A stretch of 64,000 nt of DNA, from the NCBI GenBank assembly GCA_024752435.1, contig CP103031.1, positions 248,001-312,000 on the forward strand, in the 5' to 3' direction. This document shows positions 1 to 10,110 of the stretch, in pieces; within the stretch, counting starts at the first letter, position 1, and each line of letters begins with the position of its first letter. This stretch comes from Allantophomopsis cytisporea. Its lineage: Eukaryota; Ascomycota; Leotiomycetes; Phacidiales; Phacidiaceae. The notes under the pieces are model-generated. The model was given only the letters and a program-made list of their open reading frames with translations. It searched no databases and had not been told where the DNA came from. The position numbers and the translations under genes are program-made.

Positions 1-2313
1 GGAACGACAATGCCTTGGAAGACACGAAGTTCAAGTCAATCATTACGCTGTTATATCTTTCGCCTGCTGCTTCATTGCCTTCTTAGATTTTGCACTAGAT
101 AGACTTCTTTCTCCTATCTTACTGACGACGTTCTGATCTCTTCTGAATATTAGCTGCACTAAAACAAGAGACGTGCAGCTTACCAATAACCCTTACACTA
201 GTCTTGATGTTTTGATGCAGAAGTCCTGTAAAAAGATTCATGGTTCTGGCTAGGAGAAGCTAAGTGATATGATATAGACCATTAGAAGTTTTGGAGAGCT
301 AACACAAGCAGATTGTACCAGCCAGTTTTCTGTATTGACCCTGAGATATGCTTTCAGTGCAACATAGAACCAGTCATTGTGATTAGTGCTTAGTTGAATA
401 TCATGAGGTTTTAAACACTTGAGAACTTCAATTTTTGAGGTTGGGGGCTGCAGTAATTTGGTTGTATCTTGATTACCTATTTATCTCAGAGGCCAATGAG
501 TCAGGATATTATCTTTCTGCAGAAGGAGTACGAATTTTGTACAGGGTCACATCCAAATGGTGATATCAATAACCCAAGTTGGGACGGGAAAGAGCATATT
601 CAAATCTCCATCTGTTTTCATCAAAGGCACTTGTGCTCTAGAAAGCTTTTGGGGGGTTCTTTCATTTGTCAGTAAAATTGCTATCTCCCATTTCGGTGCT
701 GCAGACACCTGTAGAACGGGAGTGCGCTTAATGGCAGGGAGTATTTCGGAGGCTAGGATGTTAATGATGAGGCCAACGATAAGAGAGACTAGGGTAGATG
801 TCGATGTTCGTACTATTTTCACCACAATGTCGTTGACATTGTCATAGCATTAGCCCGGCTAAAGATCCTTAACCTGCTATGCGGAAGCGGCTTCAAATGC
901 AGATAATGGTCATGTCAGCGCCGCCTTCTTCAATGGATTGGCTATCAATCGAGTTCCTGGGCATAATTCAAAATGACCAAGTCTTTTTGTCCGTAACTCT
1001 GTGGTCGGGATTAGGAGAGATGAGTAATGTACCAATGGCTGTCTATCTTGATCGAAGTCCGAAATTGCTGTAGAATAACATCTCTGGAGCAGGATATAAT
1101 GACTAGAAATATCATTTGAAGTAACAGCTCTGGCGTACTTCCCCAGTCTATACCTTTAATAAAATGCTAAAGCGGTGGTGTTTCGGTTCCTTTCGCATGT
1201 TCATTATAATTAGATATCAACCTGCAGATCCGGGTACAATTAAGTTATGCTTCACCCGAAAGGAACATGGTTATCCGCTTCCAAACCTTAAAGCTTCCTT
1301 CGACGACCTGGATTCTATGAGTGCAGATCATGGCAGATTCTGTTCTAGATAAAACGGTCTATCTACCCATGTCCTCACATCCGAAGACATTTTGCGCAGT
1401 AGTTTATGGGGAACATCATCCCCGAGACAAGTAATCCTTACTGTTTGTGAGCCGAGTTCGCGGGGTACAACATACGGCGGGGTCTATCTTCTACGTCAGA
1501 TTTGTTGTTATGTATAGAGTATAAAGTTGTATGATTATGGTACAGTGAAAATGGCATGAGATTTTAATGGTGTGCTTCCAACCAAGTATTAATCTCTAAG
1601 AGCTCACGATGGAATGTTGAACTATGAGTCCTTCTTCCGCCGAGGGAGAATTAAGGAGTTATTTTGATTGTAGAGAAGCCCAACTTCAAATGTTTGAGTT
1701 CATACATCATGATTTGTCTGCATAGGAATAAATGAGCACATAACGATAAATACTTCATACCGAGAGAATCACAATCGGGCTAGCTTCTGATAGATCTTGG
1801 AATGAAAATGTGGCTATTTCCAGAAATTTTGCTTCTGTTGATATATTTCGAAATCGGCAGGCCTCAATATTTGCGAAAATAATCACAAAGAATAGTCGAA
1901 CGAATAAACAAGAATTAATATGTATTATTATTGAAGCATAATCTGGAAAACCACTATAATCTATATAAGGTTAACTCAAGCCAGCATACTTGACATCTAT
2001 CGTCGGCTGTTTTGTTGTGTTTTGATAAAGGGCTAGAGAATTAGAATTAACTTTCAAGATATCAAAATACCCCTCTGCTATCGTGGTACGAGTCATGATA
2101 ACTCAACATCAACACTCCACTCTTTGAGCATCTACATCACACTCCCTTATCTCAAAGGTCCCCCAAATTAAAGAAGAGAACAAAAAGAAAAGAAGACAAA
2201 GAAAGATACATCATCTTATCTTCTAAATAAACACTAAGCAAAGCAGTCCTATCCATCCAAGCAAAAAAATGTAAAAGGAAATTCTGAGTCGATGAACTCA
2301 GAGAAACTGAAAT
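1..2313. other. Left-edge gene-free stretch
   Basis: This is AT-rich DNA in which I can support no gene. The longest open frames are about 90-96 codons at 547-847, overlapping on opposite strands. The minus-strand one contains a hydrophobic run (LVSLIVGLIINILASEIL) that could be a degraded membrane-protein exon, but it has no convincing start or splice sites. No tRNA, rRNA or transposon ends were seen before 2314. Confidence 0.5.
2284..2301 (-). terminator. Small hairpin in the tRNA-Asp 3' trailer
   Basis: CTGAGT and ACTCAG form a perfect 6-bp stem with a 6-nt loop, extendable by one A-T pair, starting 13 nt downstream of the tRNA 3' end and before the minus-strand T4 and T7 runs. It may be a trailer structure; a role in termination or 3' processing is inference. 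Confidence 0.35.
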
Positions 2314-2395
2314 CTCTCTGACGGGGAGTCGAACCCCGGTCTCCCGCGCATTGTCAAATGACAAGCGGAAATCATGACCGTTAGACCATCAAAGA
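2314..2395 (-). tRNA. tRNA-Asp (anticodon GTC) with a 10-nt intron
   Basis: Read on the minus strand, the ends form a full 7-bp acceptor stem (TCTTTGA with TCAGAGA, one G-T pair) plus discriminator G at 2314. A 5-bp T stem encloses TTCGACT, and the anticodon stem is TCCGC/GCGGG. The anticodon loop is TTGTCAC once 10 nt (2349-2358) are removed directly after the base 3' of the anticodon, the canonical intron position. The anticodon GTC lies at 2360-2362. The mature length is 72 nt, usual for tRNA-Asp, and G73 is the expected aspartate identity base. The intron can pair with the anticodon loop (TTGTCA with TGACAA), as eukaryotic pre-tRNA introns do. A run of seven A (minus-strand T7) at 2263-2269 is a plausible Pol III terminator. 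Confidence 0.9.
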
Positions 2396-3387
2396 TAGGT
2401 GATTGTTGGAAACAGCAGTCTTTTTTTAAACTAAATCATCGTGAATCTTAGTGAGTAGTTGACAGCAGCTCTTGACATAATCTTGAGAAGTTTTTCCAGG
2501 CTAGTGATGATGGCGGCGGAAAAAGTTCGTGCCGGGGTTTAGCGACTTTGGATGGCGAGTGAGATTGAGGCGTACGAGGCCGCGTGCCTTACGCGTGCTT
2601 GTGGCCTGGCTTTTGAATAGGGGGAGCGCCGGGGCACACCTGGGAGTTTAGGGAGAAACGCGGAATATGCTCTGCGGCGGCTCGGGATTTGCATAGTTCG
2701 TGCAAGTGGAAGTGTGTAGGGCTGGTTCAGGTTGAGATGTGACGACGCCGCTCGTGGTGTGATGGGATGGCGACTGAAGACCCTTGATGTTCATATGTAC
2801 GGAGGAATAATTATAGCTGTACACAGTACAAGGTTGGATACATGTGTATTCGTAATGAGTGACAGTGTGCAACCGGATAATTGGTACTTTGCAGACAAGG
2901 TGACATTAATGTCGATTCGATGTCAGCCAATTCTCCTCCCTATTCTATCCTCAATGCAATGCATTCATTCATATCCTCACTCACATAACCTGTACACCCG
3001 TCACGCAATTGGAATCCATCCGATGATGTATCAACTCAGTGCCGCCAGACTCCATCGACCAGCGCATTCACTCCGTATTTATTCTAGTCCTCGATCCTCA
3101 CGCCTCTCATAGCCAGCATCTGAGGTTCGCGTAATGAATGAGTTCCGACGGTGTGCACAGCAGTGGAAACGCGCTGCCATTTTAGGCACAGGAGCAGCGA
3201 TTTGCATGTCTCAGGTCCCTAAGCCGGGTCCATAAAAAGTGTGGCCGTCCATAGAAGTCCATAAAAGCTGATGGCATAAAGAGCAGATGCAAGGAAGCCA
3301 GGGAAAGGTCAAGGAAATAATTTGCATTGGTGCTTGGCTTTTGCTTGGTTGACACTTTAAATGGGAAATCGAGTTTGATGTGCGAAT

Positions 3388-3443
3388 TAGAGTAGAGTAG
3401 AGTATAGTGAGTAGAGTGGGTAGAGTGAGTAAAGTAGAGTAGG
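3388..3443. repeat. TAGAG-type imperfect microsatellite
   Basis: Degenerate 5-bp units (AGAGT, with AGTGA and GGGT variants) run for about 56 bp. The array is close to the reverse complement of the CTACT-type array at 3816-3858, making a long-range inverted pair about 370 bp apart. Confidence 0.7.
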
Positions 3444-3693
3444 GGCATTAATATTTATGTCTATGTTTTATGTTTATGCTTTATGTTTATGTTTGTCACG
3501 CTTAATTGTGAGCGGCATGATGCTGACTGACTACAGGTGACTAGATCTGATGCTAAATTCTCCTAATTGAGGGTCGCTCGTCTTTGTACCTGGACCAAGG
3601 ACTGTAGTACGTATTTATGTATCTTTGTTTGTTTCTATTTCATTCGATTCCGCTTCTTGTCATCTATATTCCCGCCGTCTCCGTAGCTAGGTG

Positions 3694-3786
3694 TTTTATT
3701 TCTTTTAATTCTTTCACCTCTTTTAACTCTTTTAACCTTCTAACCCTTTTAATTCTTCTTATCTCTTCACTTCACTACTTATCTAT
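3694..3786. repeat. Pyrimidine tract with repeated TCTTTTAA-like units
   Basis: The plus strand is almost purely T and C, broken by AA at regular spacing (units such as CTCTTTTAA and CCTTTTAATTCTT). Pyrimidine-rich leaders are common upstream of highly expressed fungal genes, but the position about 750 bp upstream of the GT90 start codon makes a promoter role only a guess. Confidence 0.6.
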
Positions 3787-3815
3787 TGTTTATTAATATA
3801 GAACCCTACTCTGGT

Positions 3816-3858
3816 CTACCCTACCCTACTTACTTTACTCTACTCTACTCTACTCTGC
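3816..3858. repeat. CTACT/CTACC microsatellite
   Basis: A block of CTACC then TTACT/CTACT pentamers, roughly eight units. It is largely complementary in inverted orientation to 3388-3443. Confidence 0.7.
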
Positions 3859-4537
3859 TACGCACTCAACTCCCTACATCTCAATCTTCCTTTCTTCGTA
3901 TTTTTCCATGTTCAATAATCATTCCCCTGTATTCAATACCCAATACCCTATACATACCAAAATACTTAGACGCCAATATTTACGCTCCTTTTAGCTACGG
4001 ACATATCTACACCTACGTAATAATTCCCAACTTACCATGGCCATACGAGATACATGTACATATGTACAAGTCATCCATCCATCCAAGCATCTTGTTCCGC
4101 CAAGACTACGAGTGCTTGCTATCCTATTGAATTGTTGATGCTTATGCTCCCATGTCCCCCCATGTCCATGTCCATGCTCATCCATCCCATGCCCATGCTC
4201 TCCCTAAGGTACTCCCCCGTCTTCCCTCCACTACGACTAACCTTACCTCAACCCACTCTTTCTCTCAAACCCTCCCCCTCCTGAGCCTCTACCACACATA
4301 CTGATGCTCTGTGGTAAAATGTACTTATAGCAAGCATGTTCCACATCTGCACTACACACTACCGTTTCGTCCCTTTCGTCAATCGCATCTGGTGTTTTTG
4401 AGACTTCTTCAATTGCAACCCACCTACTACTCTACGCCTCAGTTAGGTACAGTACTACATCGCAAGTACCTTCTCCTATACTGCGTCAATTTATTTCGAT
4501 CGTAGATGCCATCCTAAATACCACACAACCCGCCACT

Positions 4538-5809
4538 ATGCAGCTCTTCACGCTGCGCAATGCATTGATATGCACCATCTTCTTCATCCTCCTGCTCATG
4601 ACATCGAGCTGGAACAACACCCCCTCACCCTCATCGAAATTCTCGCTCTTCAAAAATGACGAATACGCACTCCAACAAAGCATGTGCAATATCCACTCGA
4701 CCCTCTTCCGCGATGTCGAGAACACGGAGAAATACTGGAAGAAAGTCGGCGGCATGCACCGTGACGACCTGGAAAAGACCCGTTATATTTGCGAACGCGA
4801 CGGCAACTGCGCCAGCATGAAAGTCTGGGACGGCGAGCTGTACATCCGAACACCAATCACAAAGGAGTTAGGATTCCAGAGCCGCACGCACAGCATGCTA
4901 CTCATGCTTCTGGAGACGGATTTCACAGGAGTGCCAAACGTCGATTTCCTCGTCAATTCGAACGACGGTGTGCGTACCGGCGAACCGTGCTTCATGGAGA
5001 TGGACAAGCATATCAGCGAACGCGACAGCACCTCCCGTGACCAGTACAATCACTTTCTCCTCCCGGATTTCTCGACGCTGGAATGGTACGAGGCGGGTCT
5101 CCCACCCTTCTCGCACGCTCGCCGCCACCTGGCTGAGGAAGCTGGCCCCTTCAGCAACAAAACCGCAAAGCTCTTCTACCGTGGAAACTTGGATCTGCAG
5201 CAGGGCACGCAGCGCACCGATCTGGTTGTCAAGCTCGGCCCAGAAGTCAATATCGCGGATGTGAAGGCCATCGACGGCGTGGGGGACAAGAAGAACTTCA
5301 AGACGATCTGGGAGATCTGCAGCTACAAGTATGTCATCTATACCGAGGGCTTCACGTACTCTGGCCGCCTGAAATACACTGCACTCTGCAACTCGGTCAA
5401 CCTCGGCTACAAAATCACCTTCATCGAGTTCTGGACCCATCTCATTGACCCCTACTACGTCGCTGTAACGGACTGGGACGACGCCGTCGTCAAATACCAC
5501 GACATGGAAGCCCATCCCAAGAAAGCAGAGGCATTGGCATCCGGCATGGTCGAGGCGATGCGCAAGGGCCTGACTCCCCAGGCTATCGAGTGCTACATCC
5601 ACCGCGCAGTTACCGGCTTTGCAAGGAGCATCAACTGGGAGGTGATTTCGCCGAAACTCGACACGCGTGGCAAGGATGCGAAGGGCGAGCTCGTGAATAC
5701 GTTTGAGTGGGTGCCCATTGAGAAGTTCGTCGTCAAGAGTTTCTGGAATGGTGTGGGACCCAAGAGTCCGTGGTTGAATGGCGATGGGAAGAAACTCGGG
5801 AGCAGTTGA
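4538..5809 (+). CDS. GT90 (CAP10-domain) glycosyltransferase, type II membrane protein
   Basis: Intronless, 423 residues. An N-terminal hydrophobic anchor (about residues 6-24) follows a short basic stretch, so a Golgi/ER-lumenal type II enzyme is expected. Family motifs are clear: LFYRGN near residue 212, and the segment from about 261 to 285 containing CSYKYVIYTEG followed by SGRLKYTALCNSV, the hallmark of CAP10/POGLUT-like enzymes that bind the nucleotide sugar. The family adds xylose or glucose to glycans or proteins; in fungi the best known relative is Cryptococcus Cap10. The acceptor here cannot be told from sequence. The start chosen is the first ATG of the open frame and places the anchor at the N-terminus. 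The gene is GC-richer than its flanks and is isolated, with no pathway partners beside it. Confidence 0.85.
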   Translation: MQLFTLRNALICTIFFILLLMTSSWNNTPSPSSKFSLFKNDEYALQQSMCNIHSTLFRDVENTEKYWKKVGGMHRDDLEKTRYICERDGNCASMKVWDGELYIRTPITKELGFQSRTHSMLLMLLETDFTGVPNVDFLVNSNDGVRTGEPCFMEMDKHISERDSTSRDQYNHFLLPDFSTLEWYEAGLPPFSHARRHLAEEAGPFSNKTAKLFYRGNLDLQQGTQRTDLVVKLGPEVNIADVKAIDGVGDKKNFKTIWEICSYKYVIYTEGFTYSGRLKYTALCNSVNLGYKITFIEFWTHLIDPYYVAVTDWDDAVVKYHDMEAHPKKAEALASGMVEAMRKGLTPQAIECYIHRAVTGFARSINWEVISPKLDTRGKDAKGELVNTFEWVPIEKFVVKSFWNGVGPKSPWLNGDGKKLGSS

Positions 5810-7900
5810 GCGGCATTTGCATAAGTGGAGTTTGGGCTAATACTATCTGTTTGGACGGCATTTGGTGGGGGATTTTACCCGGCGTTTTGGGGACTGGGGC
5901 ATAGATGAGAATCGAGTGGAATATAATGATACGGAAGTATTTTGTGTCTTTTGGCTGTGGATTTGTCATGTTGAATTCTTGAGCTCCTTGCTTCCGTGAA
6001 GACTAGATACGTCATAGTCTGTAAACGCTACTATGGATTCTGTCCATGCGATGCATGACCGTTTGCAATGATGAGGTCATTTTGTGTTCTGAGTAAAAGT
6101 ATGGATGAATTTCAAGGGTGTTTATATAGAATGGTAAAGACTTTATGCGAAGCCTCTGTCCCTGATATGGGTTCTCAATGCAACTCGATCAACCACAACC
6201 ACTAAACAAAACTTTCCGCGTTTCTAATGTATGGGTTCTGGTATTTCCTAGGTGGATAAGGCCAAGTCCTGACTTCGAAAGATAATGGCAAGTGAGATTG
6301 TGAGGACTTGCGAAGAAAAAAAAAAAAAAAAAAAAAACCAAAAAAACCACGATACCATCACTTGAATCTGTAAGCCATCTCACTCTTTTGCTATTCTCTC
6401 CAAGTATGACACCATCTAACAGAGAAATTCCTAATTCACAAGTCCTAAGTTGCTAATGATCGACAGCTCTAACATCCACAGAATGCCATCGGATCACGTA
6501 ATGCTATACCATAGGATTTCGGACCCGAGATGTATGTGACACAATCCTTCGCTCAATGAAAAGGGGAACGCGTATAAAATTTCCTTGCTTCTAAAGCTTT
6601 TGAAATAAAATTGCAGTTACTGCCAGATAAACCATGCGATATTTCGTCATGTACTACATACTGCCCGCAAGGACTCAATCGGCCATCGTCATCGTTGAAG
6701 TCTCGCCATCACGCTACCTTCATCATCGTTACCTCTTTTCCTTACGGATCGCAGACTGCGTAACCGTTATTGATTTGATCAGGAATGCAGCGCTGAAAAT
6801 GCTTCGCTCGAGTTAATGCCACGTGATTGTCGGGGTTAGAGCACTTGGATTGAGGAGGTTTTATAGATGACTAGAGGAACATGGTGCTTCTGCACGTTGA
6901 AGAGTCTGAATTGTGAGATGATGCATTACCTATTACAATCCTCATAGCAGAATCGTAGTAATCTATGAGAATTTCCATTGCTGAACGGCGGTCATCATCC
7001 TGTACAAGTCCATGCTGCTCATTCTACAGACAGCTTTAATTGGTGATTAGGTCATCCAAGTCAAGTAACATGCATGATACGAGGATTGCCAGATCATCCT
7101 CAAGGTTGCATAATTACAAGTTGGCCTCGAGCTCTCATAACTCAAAACTTGAGACCTATAGGTTCTATATCGGTGATCTGCTACTAATTACTCAGCTATA
7201 GATTGAACCTTGCTTCAAGCCAACGGCTTCTACTGTATCATACCAATAGTTCACTTGCGTTTGTATGAGCGTGTAAGCACACGCCGTGTATAGTATATAG
7301 AACAATTGTAACCACCGGCATCATCATTCATGTCCAGATCATTATCTTAATCCTAATATTGCATTCTTGAAAGCAGACTCGAGTGTACGTAGCTACTTGT
7401 ACCAGAAGCATCGTGACTTGGTAGTCTTGCATAGAATGGCACTGGAAAATGCCAATAATGTTTAGAGCTATTTTATGTGCTCTGCCCAGTATTTAATACT
7501 CTATTAACTGATGCTCGCTGAAAGATTTATAGGGAAGCTCATATGAGAATAGCTAAAATTACAAAAGCTACCAAGGTATTAAGCTCTCGAACGAGCTATA
7601 AAAAACATATAAGGTGATAGTATCTGCTTCTTGTTTACCTTAGCAAGATGACATAGCCAAGAAATCTGCTTAGTAAACCCTATGAAATGTTTCTGATAGA
7701 GATGATAATCTAATAAGGACTTCATACTGGCACCTGAGGTCATGTATTTACACACGATGAGAAACTTGGTGCCGACAATGGCAGCTTCTGCATAAATAAA
7801 CCAATAGCTAGATTTGAGGAGACTGGTTGACCACTTGAATCTGACTGATTTTTCAAGACCTGTTGACTATTCAACATTTACTGCTAAATCCCCATAAAGC
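5810..7900. other. Gene-free stretch between GT90 and IMPACT genes
   Basis: These are 3' flanks of two converging genes plus AT-rich DNA. A run of 23 A residues lies at 6316-6338, followed by another A7. Open frames are at most about 80 codons and have no recognisable content. I see no RNA gene. Confidence 0.5.
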
Positions 7901-9408
7901 CTAACCCTTCCTCTTCAATGCCAAGATATCAGCAAGTTTAACTTCTGCCTTTCCACCCCACCCCGCAACTCCACCCTCAACATCAGGTCTGACCTGCACA
8001 TACCAGCCCCAAGCCCGCCGATCCAGCTCATCCCGTGTAATATGAGCACTCCAGCTTTCAAACAATAATTCCAAAGCACCCAACAAAAGTCCCAAATTTA
8101 TTTCCTTCTCCCTCTCCACCACAGCAGCTGTCTTTTTCTTCCCCTCAACAGCTGGACTTGCAAACGCCTTGAGAATATAGGCTCTTGCACCCTCAGGTCT
8201 GTGAATAGGCATAGCCTCGCCAGACTCACCCATTGCATCTAGATCGAGACCCCATAAGGCCTCCTTCTTCTCCAACGTCCCAGTAATCCTCAGTCGCTGA
8301 CTGAGCGCATCTCTTACCACAGTGTCCATAAGCCGCCAGCGATCGGTACTCAAAAATATGCCGCCATACCAACGTGTGACAACAACCAAGCTCCCGACAA
8401 TATTCATACGCTGCAACAACTGCAGAACATGACTTCCGCCATTTGCTTCCCCATCATCGTTACTCTCTTCCACAATCCGCCCATTCTCCGCACGGGCTCG
8501 CCAAGCACTAATATTGTGACTCGCAGACCGCAGCTCCGCATTCGAGGAGAGGAGTTGCCCTAAAAGGCGCTTTGCCTGCGCTGGCGACGAGACGGCGCAG
8601 CTCCTCGCGACGAAAGTAGATTTCTTAAGCGTGACAGGTGCACTCACGGTCCACTCAGTCCTAGCACTAAACGGATCTATCTTGACCTCAGGCTGTTCCT
8701 CTTTGATAGCAGCCGGCTCACCAACCTCATAGCCACCCCTCTTCAACACAGCGATTTCCCTACCTAACACCCTGATCTTCGGCTGGCCAGTCCCAGGCTC
8801 AACACTCGCCTTCCCGATCCCCAAACTCGCCGCCTTACTCCGGCTATTAACGCTGACAACCGCCTGTGCCAGACTGAGCCGACTGCTAAGCGGCTGTTCA
8901 GGCCGCGTGAACTTAAGGACCTGCAGCGCGAACGCCAGGACAAGAGGTGCGCGGTTGGTGACGACCGTGCAGGCACTGATCGCCTCCTCGTCTCTCGATG
9001 GTGCAGGTAGCTGCAGACTCTTCTCCAGTTCCTCGGGCGTTTGTGGCTCAGGAGCCAGCTCGTATGCACTCCGCTTCTTCGGGGCACCGAGCTCCTCTGT
9101 CGCAGGTCGCTTCTTGCCCTCCGTGTCACCGCCCTTCTCGGCGGACTTCGCAGCTGCGAGGAGAGATTTCGCGAGCTTGGGATCTTTCAGAGCTGTTTCG
9201 AGCGCAGGGAGGGGCGAGCTGGCGATTTCGGAGATGCTGGATAGGTTTAGCGGACATGGTGAAGGTAAAGATTTCTAGTCACAGCTCACCTGCGTAGATT
9301 TGCAGTTTGTAAAGATTTGATGTGCCGCATTGCTGCTAACATGGGGACCTTGTTGCGGCCGGTTGTTAGCAAGCGTAGAAGATCTTGAACATCTTTTTGT
9401 GTCGCCAT
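7901..9408 (-). CDS. IMPACT-family (UPF0029/YIH1-like) protein
   Basis: Two exons, 9290-9408 and 7901-9236, flank a 53-nt intron (GTGAGC...CAG, branch-like CGCTAAAC); the product is 484 residues. The IMPACT domain lies at about residues 237-345, with the family motifs NDDGEANGG and RWYGGIFLSTDRW (about 328-340). In yeast and mammals YIH1/IMPACT binds Gcn1 and restrains activation of the eIF2alpha kinase Gcn2, linking amino-acid supply to translation. Unlike YIH1, the N-terminal half shows no evident RWD domain. Instead it has a helical start, a K/E-rich linker (KSAEKGGDTEGKKRP), and a conserved-looking segment around CTVVTNRAPLVLAFALQVLK. A Gcn2-regulatory role is therefore family inference only. 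The start is the ATG at 9408, since the longer frame is otherwise open upstream without any ATG. Confidence 0.8.
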
Positions 9409-10110
9409 GGTGAGGTTGTCATCAATGGTTGACGCGTTGAGACGTGTAAAGTGGTGTTAAAGGTCGTGAATATGCGCGATAACGATAAGCTTCGGATTTC
9501 GTCATTGTCGTTCGTCGAATTTTCGCAACATACTTGCTTAATACAATTGATACGAGGTCATAATGATCAATAATTGACTGGAACAGATGCACAATCATAA
9601 AGTAGCTTCAATATAATACAGACTTCAAACGAGCCTTCCAGATAAACTCCCCCCAATAACGACCGACCGACCTAAGACCAATTCCAAACCCAAATCAGCC
9701 CATCCCCCACGCCATATTTCATATTCGTATCCTCACTCCCCTTCCAATCCCAACCGAAAGAAATAGAAGGAGAGTAGAGAAAGAGCGTTATTCGGACTTC
9801 TAATTATCTACCACCCGTGCATACGCTCATCATTCCAGAATTATCCGCCCCCAACCAGTTTCTCCGCCCCGCTTTTGTAGGTATGTGAAGAGAGTGAAGG
9901 AAGAGAAGTACAGAAGAGTCATGTATTCATTGTAAAGGGGAGGACAAGCAAAGAAATGACAAACAATCCTTTATCCGTCGCTCGCTATGCAGAGAAACAA
10001 ATCTCCAATGGACTGTAACGCCAATATTCGTATTTAACAATGAGCAAAATAGAGGTGTGGGAAGAGGGTGATTGCCTCTATATATGGTGTATGTGTGCAT
10101 ATAAGCACAT
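9409..10110. other. Spacer between IMPACT-family gene start and NOT1 stop
   Basis: This should hold the promoter of the IMPACT-family gene and the 3' UTR of NOT1 (both minus strand). Nothing further is recognised. Confidence 0.5.

Larger units (their letters stand above)
2396..4537. other. Repeat-rich spacer upstream of the GT90 gene
   Basis: No gene is supported here. The stretch holds several low-complexity blocks: TAGAG-type repeats at 3388-3443, TTTATG-type repeats at about 3453-3495, a long pyrimidine tract at 3694-3786, CTACT-type repeats at 3816-3858, and imperfect CCATG/TCCATG repeats near 4140-4200. It must contain the promoter and 5' leader of the glycosyltransferase gene starting at 4538. 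Open frames in this region are repeat-derived. Confidence 0.5.

Noticed and set aside
1..2313. RIP-mutated transposon remnant
   Set aside because: The stretch is AT-rich, but I saw no terminal repeats, no transposase or reverse-transcriptase traces and no strong local TpA excess that I could measure by eye.
4898..5602. 234-codon minus-strand frame inside the GT90 gene
   Set aside because: Shadow of the GC-rich glycosyltransferase frame, which carries the family motifs.
6301..6350. A23 tract as a retroposon tail
   Set aside because: No target-site duplication or adjacent reverse-transcribed gene or element was visible; a simple poly-A run is enough.
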